NCBI GenBank assembly: GCA_028554795.2
Contig: CM068827.1
Location: 137,090,268 to 137,154,267 of the forward strand
Source of the DNA: Sinohyriopsis cumingii
Taxonomy: Eukaryota > Mollusca > Bivalvia > Unionida > Unionidae
Length of the DNA stretch: 64,000 nt
Direction of reading: 5' to 3'
The notes under the pieces were generated by a model. The model was given only the letters and a program-made list of their open reading frames with translations. It was not told the origin of the DNA and ran no database searches. Both the position numbers and the translations under genes were made by a program. How positions within the stretch are numbered: the first letter of the stretch is position 1; the number at the start of each line of letters is the position of its first letter. Shown here one piece after another: positions 1-12,008 of this stretch.

Positions 1-1482
1 TGGGCTATAAATCTGATTCAAGTAACTCGTCTTGCTCAGAAAATATGTTGAAAGAAGTAAATACAGAACTTAGAATTCTAGAACACAACAACTGTACACG
101 CTATCAGCAAATGCCCAAACTACGTAGTACAGAGAAACGTATTCCAAAATAAAAAGAAACTCAAGCCCCAATAACTTTTTCCAGAATTACCTAAACCAGG
201 AACTAAAAATGTCAAGAGATATAGAGCAATACCCTGGGGTACCTTTCTGAGATAGTAAGAAAGGAACAAATATAATCCCCTGCCACAAATCAACAAACAG
301 GTACAATTTACCAAGAAAAATACAACAATAATGTCAGTAAAAATAAATATATCTATAAAAAAATTAATCACCTGTCTGCGTGCCTGTGTGTACGCTAAAA
401 ATTTAAATTGAACGACCGTCAGCGCTTACATAGGGGCTAAATGGTCATGGTGTGTATCGGCGAGGATGTGGGTTGGAGCTGGGAAAGACCGCAAAGTGGC
501 CTAGTGGGGCAAAACCCGTAGTTCCGTCCTATTACATTCCATAATCACACCTACGGTCGCAAAGGTTACTACCAGGATGCCTGAAGCCCATATAAACTTA
601 CTTTGTAAATTAATGTGTCACTGCCCGTTTTTGACCAGATCATTTTCCCTCGTTCCTGATGCTATTAAACTAACGAACTAACACTGACCTCATGTGATAC
701 ATATCACCTAACAGACTTGATTTTATAAATATTTACAAAATAAACAAAGATACCTTACAACTGGTATGTGAGCATGGTCGGGTCCCTTCGTTCTATCGGA
801 GGAAACAGGACATCTGCTGACTAATCGTCCAACATTTTTGGTCCATGTGCAAATGCTTCTCGTTAGGAACTTTAAATATACATGTTAACTTTATCATTCC
901 ACATACGCATATTTTGCTTTAGACCGTGGGAACATGCTTTACGCTCTCTGTACAGTTATTGGATAGCTAAATACTTTTATGCTACTGCGCATGCGCTTAT
1001 ATGCAGTGACTAAACATTTAACCAACCATCTTGAAGCAAGTTATTTGTTTACCGTAACATCAAACATATAAGTCACCAATAGAAGAAAGCGATGTGTTAT
1101 TAAAAAAAACAAAAACACATGTGTGCATTCACACTTTAAGAAATTCACACGTATATGTCTTCTCGGTAACTAATGTGGAAATTAAATGCGAAGCTGTAAG
1201 AAGCAATACAATCGGACAGAGAAAAAAAAAAATACAATTTAGGATTTTACTTTAATGAATCGAGCGTTAGTGATGTTATACACTAATTAGTTGATTATCC
1301 ATTTTTTTCCCCTCCAAAGTTTGTGAAAGTGAAGTAGTTTTCACCATACCATTTAATCAATGAACTTTAATGATATACTGAGATATGAGAAAAAGCAAGA
1401 GTGATTTGAACATACACAAGGTTTTCACCCCACATAAAAAATTATAATATAAAAAAGAACAGCACAGCCTCACAGCTGATAG
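1..1482. other. 5' flank, no gene recognised
   Basis: A minus-strand open frame at 120-371 is hydrophobic (segments LYLFLSYYL and ALYLLTFLVPGLG) but has no homolog I recognise and no splice support, so it is not called. CpG dinucleotides are locally denser from about 380 to 560 than in the rest of the window, which could mark a promoter region. No coding exon can be supported. Confidence 0.35.
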
Positions 1483-1660
1483 ATGTTGTTGTTGTTGTGG
1501 GGTTTAGCGCCATTTTTCAGCACATGATAGGCTATGCATGGCGGCCAGTATTAATGGTGGAGGAAGAACCCGGGAAGAACCACTGACCCACGAGAAGCTA
1601 CTGGCAAGCTTTCTCACATACCCACATTGGTGCAGATGTAACTAACTCGGCTAATTATCA
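1483..1660 (-). mobile_element. SINE copy 1, truncated at its tRNA-like head
   Basis: The stretch shares most of its length with the fuller SINE at 10899-11125, including the TTG-repeat 3' tail, the GGCGGCCAGTAT core and the segment with CACGAGAAGCTACTGGCAAG. It is on the minus strand, with its 3' tail at 1483. Homology stops after CCCACATTGG near 1640, so the tRNA-like head with its A and B boxes is lost or degraded. It is an old, defective copy. Confidence 0.75.
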
Positions 1661-2012
1661 AATTGGTTCACTGTCATTTAAGTTCTCGTTTCATTTTTTT
1701 TTTAAAATTAAAATTACTACAAGTGTCCGATATTAAACGACATCATGTCAGGTTTCACCAGTAACCGACCGCTCAGATACCCAACATATAAAATCCCATG
1801 GGGTGAAATGTCACGTTATCTACTGACAAACAGTTGATAAACGTGACAAATATTTTTAAGCGTAACCTCCATTACTACAATTTTTTTTTTACTTTTGTAT
1901 GACATGTATACGTAAATATAACTTGTGAATGGCTTAGATGGCCGAATATCCCGGACACCTCTATTATAGTTTAACCTTTTTTTTTAACAGATAACTTTTT
2001 TTTTAGTTCGTT
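1661..2012. other. Noncoding flank
   Basis: AT-rich sequence with homopolymer T and A runs. No open frame, repeat array or element boundary is recognised. Confidence 0.4.
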
Positions 2013-2229
2013 CTATAGTTCGTTCCACATAGAATCGAGAATTTTTCTTGTCTCATAACTCTGTAAGATTTTAGGTTCGCGTCATTAAATGTAGTTTAAA
2101 AGAAATAATTCGTTTTAAATATTTCGTGCTAAATGAATTAGATACTTTCAGCTACATATAATGACGCTGACCTAAAGAATAGTTGCAAATAGGAAAAAGG
2201 TCGCAGTGCTCTGTGGAACGAACTATAAG
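2013..2229. mobile_element. Fold-back MITE with arms of about 105 bp
   Basis: The left end CTATAGTTCGTTCCACA (2013-2029) is the inverse of TGTGGAACGAACTATAAG at 2212-2229, with one inserted base. Complementarity continues inward: the segment at about 2069-2094 containing CGCGTCATTAAATGTAG pairs with the one at 2150-2175 containing CTACATATAATGACGCTGAC. The whole unit can fold into one long imperfect hairpin. Termini flanked by TA would fit a Tc1/mariner-type MITE, but the flank is too short to prove it. Confidence 0.7.
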
Positions 2230-3347
2230 CTGGGTGAATAACAGACCCGGATGTAAGTTAACGGAGTATAAAATTTCCCGTTGTCGGTAACTTTTCAACT
2301 ATTTGACGAGACAAGGGAATATTTATTGCTGAATAATCGTAATATCGATGCTTAAGCCAATTTCGTTTTCTCGCTGCATACGAGTTACCTAACATTAATA
2401 TATTTTACTCACGATTATCAAGATGTGGGTGAATTGATAACTTAGCAACTGTCAGTTTGTTTTACTTTCGGTTTGTATTATATCATGTAGACATATTTTC
2501 AGAAGTATTTGGACTTGATATTTTCTTTTTGTATGTCTGTCTCCATTGTGTTCATTCCTAAATGTAGAAAGTTTATAATTTGTTTATTATACCTCTTATT
2601 TTTCACGAGTAATATTTGATACTTTAACTTAAAATAGGGGTGGGGTTATTTTTTTAAAATGATAATAGTTGGATATGCAAGATGTTCGACGACCGTTTAC
2701 ATATAGTCGGGTTTAGACCTTAAAGAAAAATTATTTTATCTTGTCTTACTGTGTTCTTTAAAGAAACATGTTTCATTAAAAACAGTAATGGCAGAAACAA
2801 CTTGCTGTTCTATTACTTTCCTAGGGTTGTATGTGCTGTATAAAGAGAAAGAAAAAAAATGAAACTCGTGCATTTTTCATGCATATCTGATTCTGGACAA
2901 GTAGAACGTTTCATTTGCAACTTTTGTTTTTAGTACATTCAGTTAAATTATGAAACCATATAGCATATTGGGTAATTAGTTTGCCTCCTACATTGTCTCC
3001 AACTGTGGGGGCATCATTGATTTGGCAAAATGACTGTCTGTTCTTCCATCCTTTCATACATCTGTTTAGTTTTAAAAAGATTTCCAAAAGCCACTCAGTT
3101 CAGACAAGTACAGTTTGTAGGCATATCTGTATTCATGTCTTTATGACCCTATAACATTTTCAAGCCATTATAGCAATTTTTTAATTTTTCACATTATTTA
3201 ACTTTTAGAACATATACTTTTTTAATAAACACCTTGTCATATCAGTTTTGCCCATCACCCCTGCCAAGGGTATATGCTGCCTACAAAAGATCCCCAGAGG
3301 CTTCTGTCTTGTGCCATCCCCTCGAGCTGACACTAGGTGTGACTCTT

Positions 3348-3349
<2 letters not shown>
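2230..3349. other. Probable promoter or 5' UTR region of the host gene
   Basis: The host coding region needs an upstream noncoding exon, because exon 1 begins at a splice acceptor at 3870. A good donor consensus, CGGAT|gtaagt, lies at 2253, just after the fold-back MITE, and could end that 5' exon. I see no convincing TATA box or initiator and no other feature in this stretch. The assignment is an inference from the missing first exon. Confidence 0.3.

Positions 3350-3408
<59 letters not shown>
3350..3408. repeat. (TA)n microsatellite
   Basis: About 29 uninterrupted TA dinucleotides, immediately followed by the larger TATG-rich repeat. Confidence 0.95.
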
Positions 3409-3410
<2 letters not shown>

Positions 3411-3482
3411 CTTTAGTAATCAAATGAAACTTGGCATGCACATTTGTATATATGCATATGTATGTATGTGTATATGTATATG

Positions 3483-3514
<32 letters not shown>

Positions 3515-3700
3515 TTTGTATATATATTTACATTAACCTGATTACACAACTAAAATTTGGCATGCATATATGTATGTATGTGTGTATGTATGTATGTATG
3601 TATGTATGTATGTATGTTTGTATGTTTGTATGTATGTATCACCTGATTAAACATATGAAATTTGGCATGCATATTTGTATGTATATGTATATGACCCAAT
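3409..3700. repeat. Three diverged units of about 115 bp with internal TATG/TGTA microsatellites
   Basis: Each unit starts with a segment like CTGATTA then ATGAAATTTGGCATGCATAT, seen near 3415, 3536 and 3642, followed by a variable run of TATG or TGTA. Open frames on either strand are low-complexity products of the repeat. Confidence 0.85.
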
Positions 3701-3870
3701 TTTATTTTCATGCCATTACAGTTATTTATGAAACTTTATTTAACCGTATGAACTTTCTGGACTTAAGACATTTTGGTTTTTGTATTGGTAGCATAATGCC
3801 ACATAAGTGTTCTACAAATAACAATATAGTTTATATATGGCATTAACAGGTCATTCTAAGTCTATTATAG

Positions 3871-3925
3871 AACAATGGAATCTCAAGATCAGTCAGCAGA
3901 AACTAAATTGCCTGAGGACAATCTG
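3871..3925 (+). CDS. Host gene exon 1 (first coding exon, start codon)
   Basis: The acceptor-like tctattatag at 3861-3870 is followed by AACAATGG, so this is probably the second transcribed exon and carries only four bases of 5' UTR. The ATG at 3875 has a reasonable context (A at -3, G at +4). It opens 17 codons beginning MESQDQSAETK and ending at a strong donor, CTG|gtaagt, at 3926, in phase 0. The peptide is polar and shows no signal sequence. The open frame continues a further 46 codons into the intron, but that part reads like intron sequence and is not used. The start is chosen because this frame joins exon 2 in phase. Confidence 0.72.
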
Positions 3926-4089
3926 GTAAGTTTTAATAATTCTAAAATTTGTATTACAGCGGTTTTTGTTGAGACCAACATGGAAGCAGTAGCTTGCCAT
4001 GGTGATTACTTTACTGTCTGTGTGTACTCATCTGCATCCACCACTATATATTTGTCTTCACCCTAGATTAAGTTAAGCATTCAGGTTAA

Positions 4090-7000
4090 TTGGATTGAGG
4101 CCAACATTCAAGTTTTTGAGATTGAGGTCAATATCAAAGTTTTTGAGATTGAGGTCGACATTCAAGTTTTTTAGATTTAAGTCAACATTCAAGTTCTTGA
4201 AATTGAGGTCAACATTTGAGTTCTTGAGATTGAGGTCGACATTCAAGTTCTTGAGGTTTAAGTCAACATTCAAGTTCTTGAGATTGAGGTTGACAATCAA
4301 GTTTTTTAGACTGAGGTCAACATTTAAGTTCTTGAGACTGAGGTCAACATTCAAGTTCTTGAGATTGAGGTCAGCATTCAGGTTCTTGAGACTGAGGTCA
4401 ACATTTGAGTTCTTGAGATTGAGGTCAACATTCAAGTTCTTGAGATTGAGGTCGACATTCAAGTTCTTGAGATTAAGGTCAACTTTCAAGTTTTTGAGAT
4501 TGAGGTAGGCATATAAGTTCTTGAGATTGAGGTCAACTTTCAAGTTTTTGAGATTGAGGTCAACAATCAAGTTCTTGAGATTGAGGTCAACTTTCAAGTT
4601 CTTGAGATTGAGGTCGACAATCAAGTTTTTTAGATTTAAGTCAACATTCAAGTTCTTGAGATTGAGGTCAACAATCAAGTTTTTTAGATTTAAGTCAACA
4701 TTCAGGTTCTTGAGATTGAGGTCAACATTCAAGTTCTTGAGACTGAGGTCAACAATCAAGTTTTTTAGATTTAAGTCAACATTCAAGTTCTTGGGATTGA
4801 GGTCAACATTCAAGTTCTTGAGACTGAGGTCGACAATCAAGTTTTTTAGATTTAAGTCAACATTCAGGTTCTTGAGATTTAAGTAAACATTCAAGTTTTT
4901 GAGATTTAAGTCAACATTCAAGATTTTTAGATTGACATCAATAATAATGTTTTTGTGATTAAGTCAGAATCATTGTTTTTGAGATTGAGGTCAACATTCA
5001 AGTTTTCAAGGTTAAGTTCAGTAATAACGTTTTTGCGATTAAGTCAGTCTCAATGTTTTTGAGATTGAGGTCAGCATTCAAGTTTTTGAGATTGAGGTCA
5101 GCATTCAAGTTTTTTAGATTTAAGTCAACATTCAAGTTCTTGAGATTGAGGTCAACATTAAAGTTCTTGAGATTGAGGTCAACAATCAAGTTTTTTAGAT
5201 TTAAGTCAACATTCAGGTTCTTGAGATTTAAGTAAACATTCAAGTTTTTGAGATTTAAGTCAACAATCAAGTTTTTTAGATTTAAGTCAACATTCAAGTT
5301 CTTGAGATTGAGGTCAACTTTCAAGTTTTGAGATTGAGGTCAACATTCAAGTTCTTGAGATTGAGGTCAGCATTCAAGTTCTTGAGATTGAGGTCAACAT
5401 TCAAGTTCTTGAGATTGAGGTTGACAATCAAGTTTTTTAGATTGAGGTCAACATTCAAGTTCTTGAGATTGAGGTCAGCTTTCAAGTTTTTTAGATTGAG
5501 GTCAACATTCAAGTTCTTGAGATTGAGGTCAACAATCAAGTTTTTTAGATTTAAGTCAACATTCAAGTTCTTGAGACTGAGGTCGACAATCAAGTTTTTT
5601 AGATTTAAGTCAACATTCAGGTTCTTGAGATTTAAGTAAACATTCAAGTTTTTGAGATTTAAGTTAACATTCAAGATTTTTAGATTGACATCAATAATAA
5701 TGTTTTTGTGATTAAGTCAGAATCATTGTTTTTGAGATTGAGGTCAACATTCAAGTTTTCAAGGTTAAGTCAGAATCATTGTTCTTGAGATTGAGGTCAG
5801 CATTCAGGTTCTTGAGATTGAGGTCGACAATCAAGTTCTTGAGATTGAGGTCAACTTTCAAGTTTTTTAGATTGAGGTCAACATTCAGGTTTTTGAGATT
5901 GAGGTTAAGGTCAGTAATAACGTTTTTGCAATTAAGTCAGTCTCAATATTTTTGAGATTGAGGTCAGCATTCAAGTTTTTGAGATTGAGGTCAGCATTCA
6001 AGTTTTTGAGATTGAAGTCAGCATTCAAGTTTTTTAGATTTAAGTCAACATTCAAGTTCTTGAGATTGAGGTCAACATTAAAGTTCTTGAGATTGAGGTC
6101 AACAATCAAGTTTTTTAGATTTAAGTCAACATTCAAGTTCTTGAGATTTAAGTCAACATTCAAGATTTTGAGATTTAAGTCAACATTCAAGTTCTTGAGA
6201 TTTAAGTAAACATTCAAGTTTTTGAGATTTAAGTCAACATTCAAGATTTTTAGATTGACATCAATAATAACGTTTTTGTGATTAAGTCAGAATCATTGTT
6301 TTTGAGATTGAGGTCAACATTCAAGTTTTAAAGGTTAAGGTCAATATTAACGTTTTGGTGATTAACTCAGTCTCAATGTTTTTGAGATTGAGGTCAGCAT
6401 TCAAGTTTTTGAGATTGAAGTCAGCATTCAAGTTTTCAAGGTTAGGTCAGAAATAACGTTTTTGCAATTAAGTCAGTATCAGTGTTTTTGAGATTGAGGT
6501 CAGTATTCAACTTTTTGAGATTGAGGTCAACATTCAAGTTTTCAAGGTTAGGTCAGAAATAACGTTTTTGCAGTTAAGTCAGTCTCAATGTTTCTGAGAT
6601 TGAGGTCAGCATTCAAGTTTTTGAGATTGAGGTCAACATTCAAGTTTTTTAGATTTAAGTCAACATTCAAGTTCTTGAGATTGAGGTCAACATTAAAGTT
6701 CTTGAGATTGAGGTCAACAATCAAGTTTTTTAGATTTAAGTCAACATTCAAGTTCTTGAGATTTAAGTCAACATTCAAGATTTTGAGATTTAAGTCAACA
6801 TTCAAGTTCTTGAGATTTAAGTAAACATTCAAGTTTTTGAGATTTAAGTCAACATTCAAGATTTTTAGATTGACATCAATAATAACGTTTTTGTGATTAA
6901 GTCAGAATCATTGTTTTTGAGATTGAGGTCAACATTCAAGTTTTCAAGGTTAAGGTCAATATTAACGTTTTGGTGATTAACTCAGTCTCAATGTTTTTGA

Positions 7001-9612
7001 GATTGAGGTCAGCATTCAAGTTTTCAAGGTTAGGTCAGAAATAACGTTTTTGCAATTAAGTCAGTATCAGTGTTTTTGAGATTGAGGTCAGTATTCAAGT
7101 TTTTGAGATTGAGGTCAACATTCAAGTTTTCACGGTTAGGTCAGAAATAACGTTTTTGCAATTAAGTCAGTCTCAATGTTTCTGAGATTGAGGTCAGCAT
7201 TCAAGTTTTTGAGATTGAGGTCAACATTCAAGTTTTCAAGGTTAAGGTCAGAAATAACATTTTTGCAATTAAGTCAGTATCAGTGTTTTTGAGATTGAGG
7301 TCAGTATTCAAGTTTTTGAGATTGAGGTCAATACCCACGTTTATGAGATTGAGGTCAACATTCAAGTTTTTGAGATTGAGGTCAACATTCAAGTTTTTGA
7401 GATTGAGGTCAACATTCAAGTTTTCAAGGTTAAGGTCAGTAATAACGTTTTTGCAATTAAGTCAGTCTCAATGTTTCTGAGATTGAGGTCAGCATTCAAG
7501 TTTTTGAGATTGAGGTCAACATTCAAGTTTTCAAGGTTAAGGTCAGAAATAACATTTTTGCAATTAAGTCAGTATCAATGTTTTTGAGATTGAGGTCATC
7601 ATTCAAGTTTTTGAGATTGAGGTCAACATTCAAGTTTTTGAGATTGAGGTCAACATTCAAGTTTTCAAGGTTAAGGTCAGTAATAACGTTTTTGCAATTA
7701 AGTCAGTCTCAATGTTTCTGAGATTGAGGTCAGCATTCAAGTTTTCGAGATTGAGGTCAACATTCAAGTTTTCAAGGTTAAGGTCAGAAATAACATTTTT
7801 GCAATTAAGTCAGTATCAGTGTTTTTGAGATTGAGGTCAGTATTCAAGTTTTTGAGATTGAGGTCAGTACCCACATTTATGAGATTGAGGTCAACATTCA
7901 AGTTTATGAGATTGAGATCAGTACTCACGTTTATGAGATTCAGGTCAATACTCATGTTTATAAGATTGAGGTCAGTATTCAAGTTTTTGAGATTGAGGTC
8001 AATACCCACGTTTATGAGATTGAGGTCAACATTCAAGTTTATGAGATTGAGATCAGTACTCACGTTTATGAGATTCAGGTCAATACTCATGTTTATAAGA
8101 TTGAGGTCAGTATTCACGTTTATGAGATTAAGGTCAATACTCACGTTTATAAGATTGAGATCAGTACTCACGTTTATGAGATTAAGGTCAATACTCACGT
8201 TTATAAGATTGAGATCAGTACTCACGTTTATGAGATTAAGGTCAATACTCACGTTTATAAGATTGAGGTCAGTATTCACGTTTATGAGATTAAGGTCAAT
8301 ACTCACATTTATAAGATTGAGATCAGTACTCACGTTTATGAGATTAAGGTCAATACTCATGTTTATAAGATTGAGGTCAGTATTCACGTTTATGAGATTA
8401 AGGTCAATACTCACATTTATAAGATTGAGATCAGTACTCACGTTTATGAGATTAAGGTCAATACTCACATTTATGAGATTTAGGTCAGTACCCACGTTCA
8501 TGAGATTGAGGTCAACATTCAAGTTTATGAGATTGAGATCAGTACTCACGTTTATGAGATTAAGGTCAATACTCATGTTTATAAGATTGAGATTAGTACT
8601 CACGTTTATGAGATTAAGGTCAATACTCACGTTTATAAGATTGAGGTCAGTATTCACGTTTATGAGATTAAGGTCAATACTCACATTTATAAGATTGAGA
8701 TCAGTACTCACGTTTATGAGATTAAGGTCAATACTCACATTTATGAGATTTAGGTCAGTACCCACGTTCATGAGATTGAGGTCAACATTCAAGTTTATGA
8801 GATTGAGATCAGTACTCACGTTTATGAGATTCAGGTCAATACTCACGTTTATAAGATTGAGGTCAGTATTCACGTTTATGAGATTAAGGTCAATACTCAC
8901 GTTTATAAGATTGAGATCAGTATTCACGTTTATGAGATTAAGGTCAATACTCACGTTTATAAGATTGAGATCAGTACTCACGTTTACGAGATTAAGGTCA
9001 ATACTCACGTTTATAAGATTGAGATCAGTACTCACGTTTATGAGATTAAGGTCAATACTCACGTTTATAAGATTGAGATCAGTACTCACGTTTATGAGAT
9101 TAAGGTCAATACTCACATTTATAAGATTGAGATCAGTATTCACGTTTATGAGATTAAGATCAATACTCACATTTATAAGATTGAGATCAGTACTCACGTT
9201 TATGAGATTAAGGTCAATACTCACATTTATAAGATTGAGATCAGTATTCACGTTTATGAGATTAAGGTCAATACTCACGTTTATAAGATTGAGGTCAGTA
9301 TTCACGTTTATGAGATTAAGGTCAATACTCACATTTATGAGATTTAGGTCAGTACCCACGTTCATGAGATTGAGGTCAACATTCAAGTTTATGAGATTGA
9401 GGTCAATGCTCATGTTTATGAGATTGAGGTCAATACTCACGTTTATGAGATTAAGGTCAATACAGTGTACTCACATTTATGAGATTGAGATCAATACCCA
9501 CGTTTATGAGATTAAGGTCAGTACTCATGTTTATGAGATTACGGTCAATGCTCACGTTTATGAGATTAAGGTCAATACCCACGTTTATGAGATTAAGGTC
9601 AATAATAAAGTG
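4090..9612. repeat. 27-bp minisatellite array of about 5.5 kb, open on both strands
   Basis: About 200 copies of a 27-bp unit. The proximal part (4090-7900) is mostly GAGATTGAGGTCAACATTCA plus AGTTCTT. It is interrupted by recurring variant blocks (AATAACGTTTTTGTGATTAA and TCAGTCTCAATGTTT), which give higher-order units of about 600 bp, for example from about 6260 to 6880. The distal part (7900-9612) is a 54-bp dimer of two diverged 27-mers, with TCACGTTTATGAGATTAAGG and TTTATAAGATTGAGATCAGT. Because 27 is divisible by three and the unit lacks stops, both strands read open for hundreds of codons (9-residue repeats such as NVDLNLKNL, and RSTFKFLRL on the other strand). These are not considered genes. 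The array lies in intron 1. Confidence 0.95.
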
Positions 9613-9956
9613 TTTTTTACTCTCTAGCAAAACAAAAGGTGGAACTGACAAAGCAAAAAGGAAGTGTCTTGTTTGACTGATTTATTGTCATTTTCTCCCC
9701 CCATCCAAGTGACTTTCCAATCCAGATTATCTCTTAATGGCTATATGAATACATACATGTTTAAGGTTGTGCAATCATGCCTAAGAAAACCTGAAAAACA
9801 TTAACATAAGGATGTATAATCTTTTGGTTACGGTTGGGTTGATTTCAGGTATGCATATTAGTCATATAATTTTATATCCTCCACCAGAAATGTGATGGAG
9901 AAACAGGACACCATATTTACTTGCTTTCAAGTTGAGTTGACTTGCAAACAACAAAT
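9613..9956. other. Intron 1 sequence, nothing recognised
   Basis: Unique AT-rich sequence between the 27-bp array and the inverted-repeat element copy. No exon signal fits the host frame here. Confidence 0.4.
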
Positions 9957-10400
9957 ATCCTGATCTTTTATAGCATAATGTACCTGCAGATCAGAGTCTG
10001 TGTTGTCTGTTCTACTGATTACCCTTAACTGCACAGATCCAGGTCTGCCAGGGCATTATGTGACAACAGATCTTGGTAAGTGCAGCTTGCAGGTGGGCTC
10101 AACGTATGGATTTGGTGGGGTGGGGGGATTTAAAAAAAGTAGTTTTAACAATTTTTCAGTCATATCATTATGATGTCTACAGTGTGGCAGTTTATTGTGA
10201 TGTCTAGCATGATGTCCAACCCAGTGTCATTATCCTGACACCATGCTGACCAGTCCTAACACTAACCTTTTACTGCTGAGCACAAAGTTTTTGGTATGAC
10301 TCGGCTGGGGATCGAACCCATGACCTCCTGCATCTGAGGTGGATGCTCTAACCACTAGGCCACCGAAGCAGTTGGGCTGAACTTATAAGCAAGTATTTAT
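9957..10400 (+). mobile_element. Inverted-repeat element, copy 1, interrupted by a SINE
   Basis: It contains the paired GCAGATC...CTGCCA core modules of the family described at 24777-24973, and a right terminal segment, GAACTTATAAGCAAGTATTT, at 10379-10398. The left terminus is missing. The right part is split by the SINE at 10104-10372. Confidence 0.65.
10104..10372 (-). mobile_element. tRNA-derived SINE with target-site duplication
   Basis: On the minus strand the head reads CTTCGGTGGCCTAGTGGTTA (A-box region) and later GGGTTCGATCCCC, a near-perfect RNA polymerase III B box. The insert is bounded by TGGGCTCAAC (10094-10103) and TGGGCTGAAC (10373-10382), a 10-bp direct repeat with one mismatch. 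Removing it restores the element copy around it. This is a different SINE family from the one at 10899. Confidence 0.8.
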
Positions 10401-10898
10401 GGTAAATGGAAAGTGAATGGAAGAATAACTGCAAAAATACATTTAGACTTGCTGCTTAGCTCTTTAGTTTCAGTTAAAAATAAACTGTTAATGATTTTAA
10501 GATTTTCCAATGGACCCATAGTTGGAAATTTGCAAAGCATTATGAGTTCAGATAAATTGGAAGACATTTGATATCAGATGCACAGTGAACTGCTTTATAA
10601 TTGAAAGTTTGAAATTTAAGGCAAATATCTGCATTTATAAATCCAATGATATCCCCCAATAGAAGCATTAATGTTTAAAAAATATCAATTATTTAACTTT
10701 TAAAAGGGAAAATCATTGCCATCAATGGAGGTGAAATAGTGGGTCCAGCAGATACCATTCACATAGGTCCATGCTAGTCCATTTTCTTTTCTAGTGAATT
10801 TCATTGCATTAGGAACCAGAAAGAGAAAAATGTTGACATGTACATGTCTGTGTTTGAGAGTGTCCATTGGAAATTGCTGGGTTGCAGACTTGATAAGT

Positions 10899-11125
10899 TG
10901 TGTTGTTGTTGTAGGGTTTAATGCCATTTTTCAACATAAGATTGGCTATACGTGGCGGCCAGTATAAATGGTGGAGGAAGAACCTGGGAAAACCCCAGAA
11001 AGAACCACCGACCCACGAGAAGCTACTGGCAAGCTTTCCCACATACCCCCATTGGCCGAACCCGAAACTTGAACCCATGCAGACAGAGGTGAGTGCTTTA
11101 GACCACTCGGCCACTTGGGGCCTCA
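10899..11125 (-). mobile_element. Full-length tRNA-derived SINE with perfect 14-bp TSD
   Basis: The identical direct repeats CAGACTTGATAAGT lie at 10885-10898 and 11126-11139. Reading the minus strand from 11125, the head has AAGTGGCCGAGTGGTCTAAAG (A-box-like, tRNA-Ser/Leu style), then GGGTTCAAGTTTC (B-box-like), a conserved body with GGCCGCCACGTATA, and a (TTG)n-type tail near 10899 on the plus strand. Structure and tail resemble abundant bivalve and gastropod SINEs. The perfect duplication suggests a fairly recent insertion. Short open frames inside it are not genes. Confidence 0.88.
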
Positions 11126-11139
11126 CAGACTTGATAAGT

Positions 11140-12008
11140 AAAAGGGGAGTCAGCTGCTTACTCTTATAACAACATTACAAACTTCTAGAGAGTTCTAGGC
11201 ATGGCCACTGCATGTTTTTGTGGATCAAAATGGAACCCTAGGAAAATGTTGCCTTCAGCACCCCCACTGGGAAAAAATATTGTCAAACTCCATAAAACAG
11301 TGACCCCATAACTCGCCCAACCACCACCACCTCAACCAGCCAACTCCTATCTCTCGTCTGGGCTTGGCACCTTGGATCTTGGGTGGTTGCCCTTACTATA
11401 CATCCTTTCTGATGGCCCTGGTTCTATGATTGGTTGAATATCAGTTTCAATATATTATCTGTGTGATTTCTTACCAAATTATCAATGTTGTGTCACTATT
11501 GTAGTTCAATCCTGTTAACTGTGACATTATTGTAGGGTGCTAGATAGGGTACTAGATAACACTGAATAAGTCCCTTGATTGTCATCTTAACACAGATTCT
11601 AACAAATCAGCAATAATTTTGCTGAGCAATATGGAATCTCACTCACACCTTCAGTTATGCTTGATTTACCATAGCTTTTCTTCAGTTGATTTTTCAGCAT
11701 TAATCATTTTAGGACAACAAATTATAGGATGCTTCTTGGTAAGTTTAAAGTGAATAGCACTTTTTTAATTTAAAATGTAGCCAAAAGAACCAATCAAATG
11801 CTTCTAAGGATTAAATTGCCAGCTAACAAATCCTTCCCGTCTAGTCACTGTAAACAAAAATGACATAACTGTTTCTGCTAATTAATTTTAGCCATGATGC
11901 ATAGTTTGCACATTTATAATAAGGTCCATTTTTTCTGTCATGCTTAAACGAATCTGACATCATACTAGTTAATAACTAGTAAATAATTGGTTGGCATTTT
12001 AATTGTCC
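11140..12008. other. Intron 1 sequence, no gene
   Basis: Unique AT-rich intronic sequence. No array, element end or exon consistent with the host gene phase was found. Confidence 0.4.

Noticed and set aside
120..371. Minus-strand membrane protein of 83 residues
   Set aside because: Hydrophobic composition is expected from AT-rich sequence. No family, splice or start support.
4073..6859. Leu/Asn-repeat proteins (NVDLNLKNL) resembling leucine-rich repeats
   Set aside because: The period is 9 residues with no LRR consensus, and the same array is open in the opposite strand. It is a repeat artefact.
7764..9627. Open frames of 558 (minus) and 602 (plus) codons as genes
   Set aside because: Both come from a 27-bp unit divisible by three without stops. 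They overlap on opposite strands, have no splice or start context, and lie inside intron 1.
10310..10372. Genuine tRNA gene on the minus strand
   Set aside because: A and B boxes are present, but the acceptor stem does not pair and the sequence continues into a SINE body with a target duplication.
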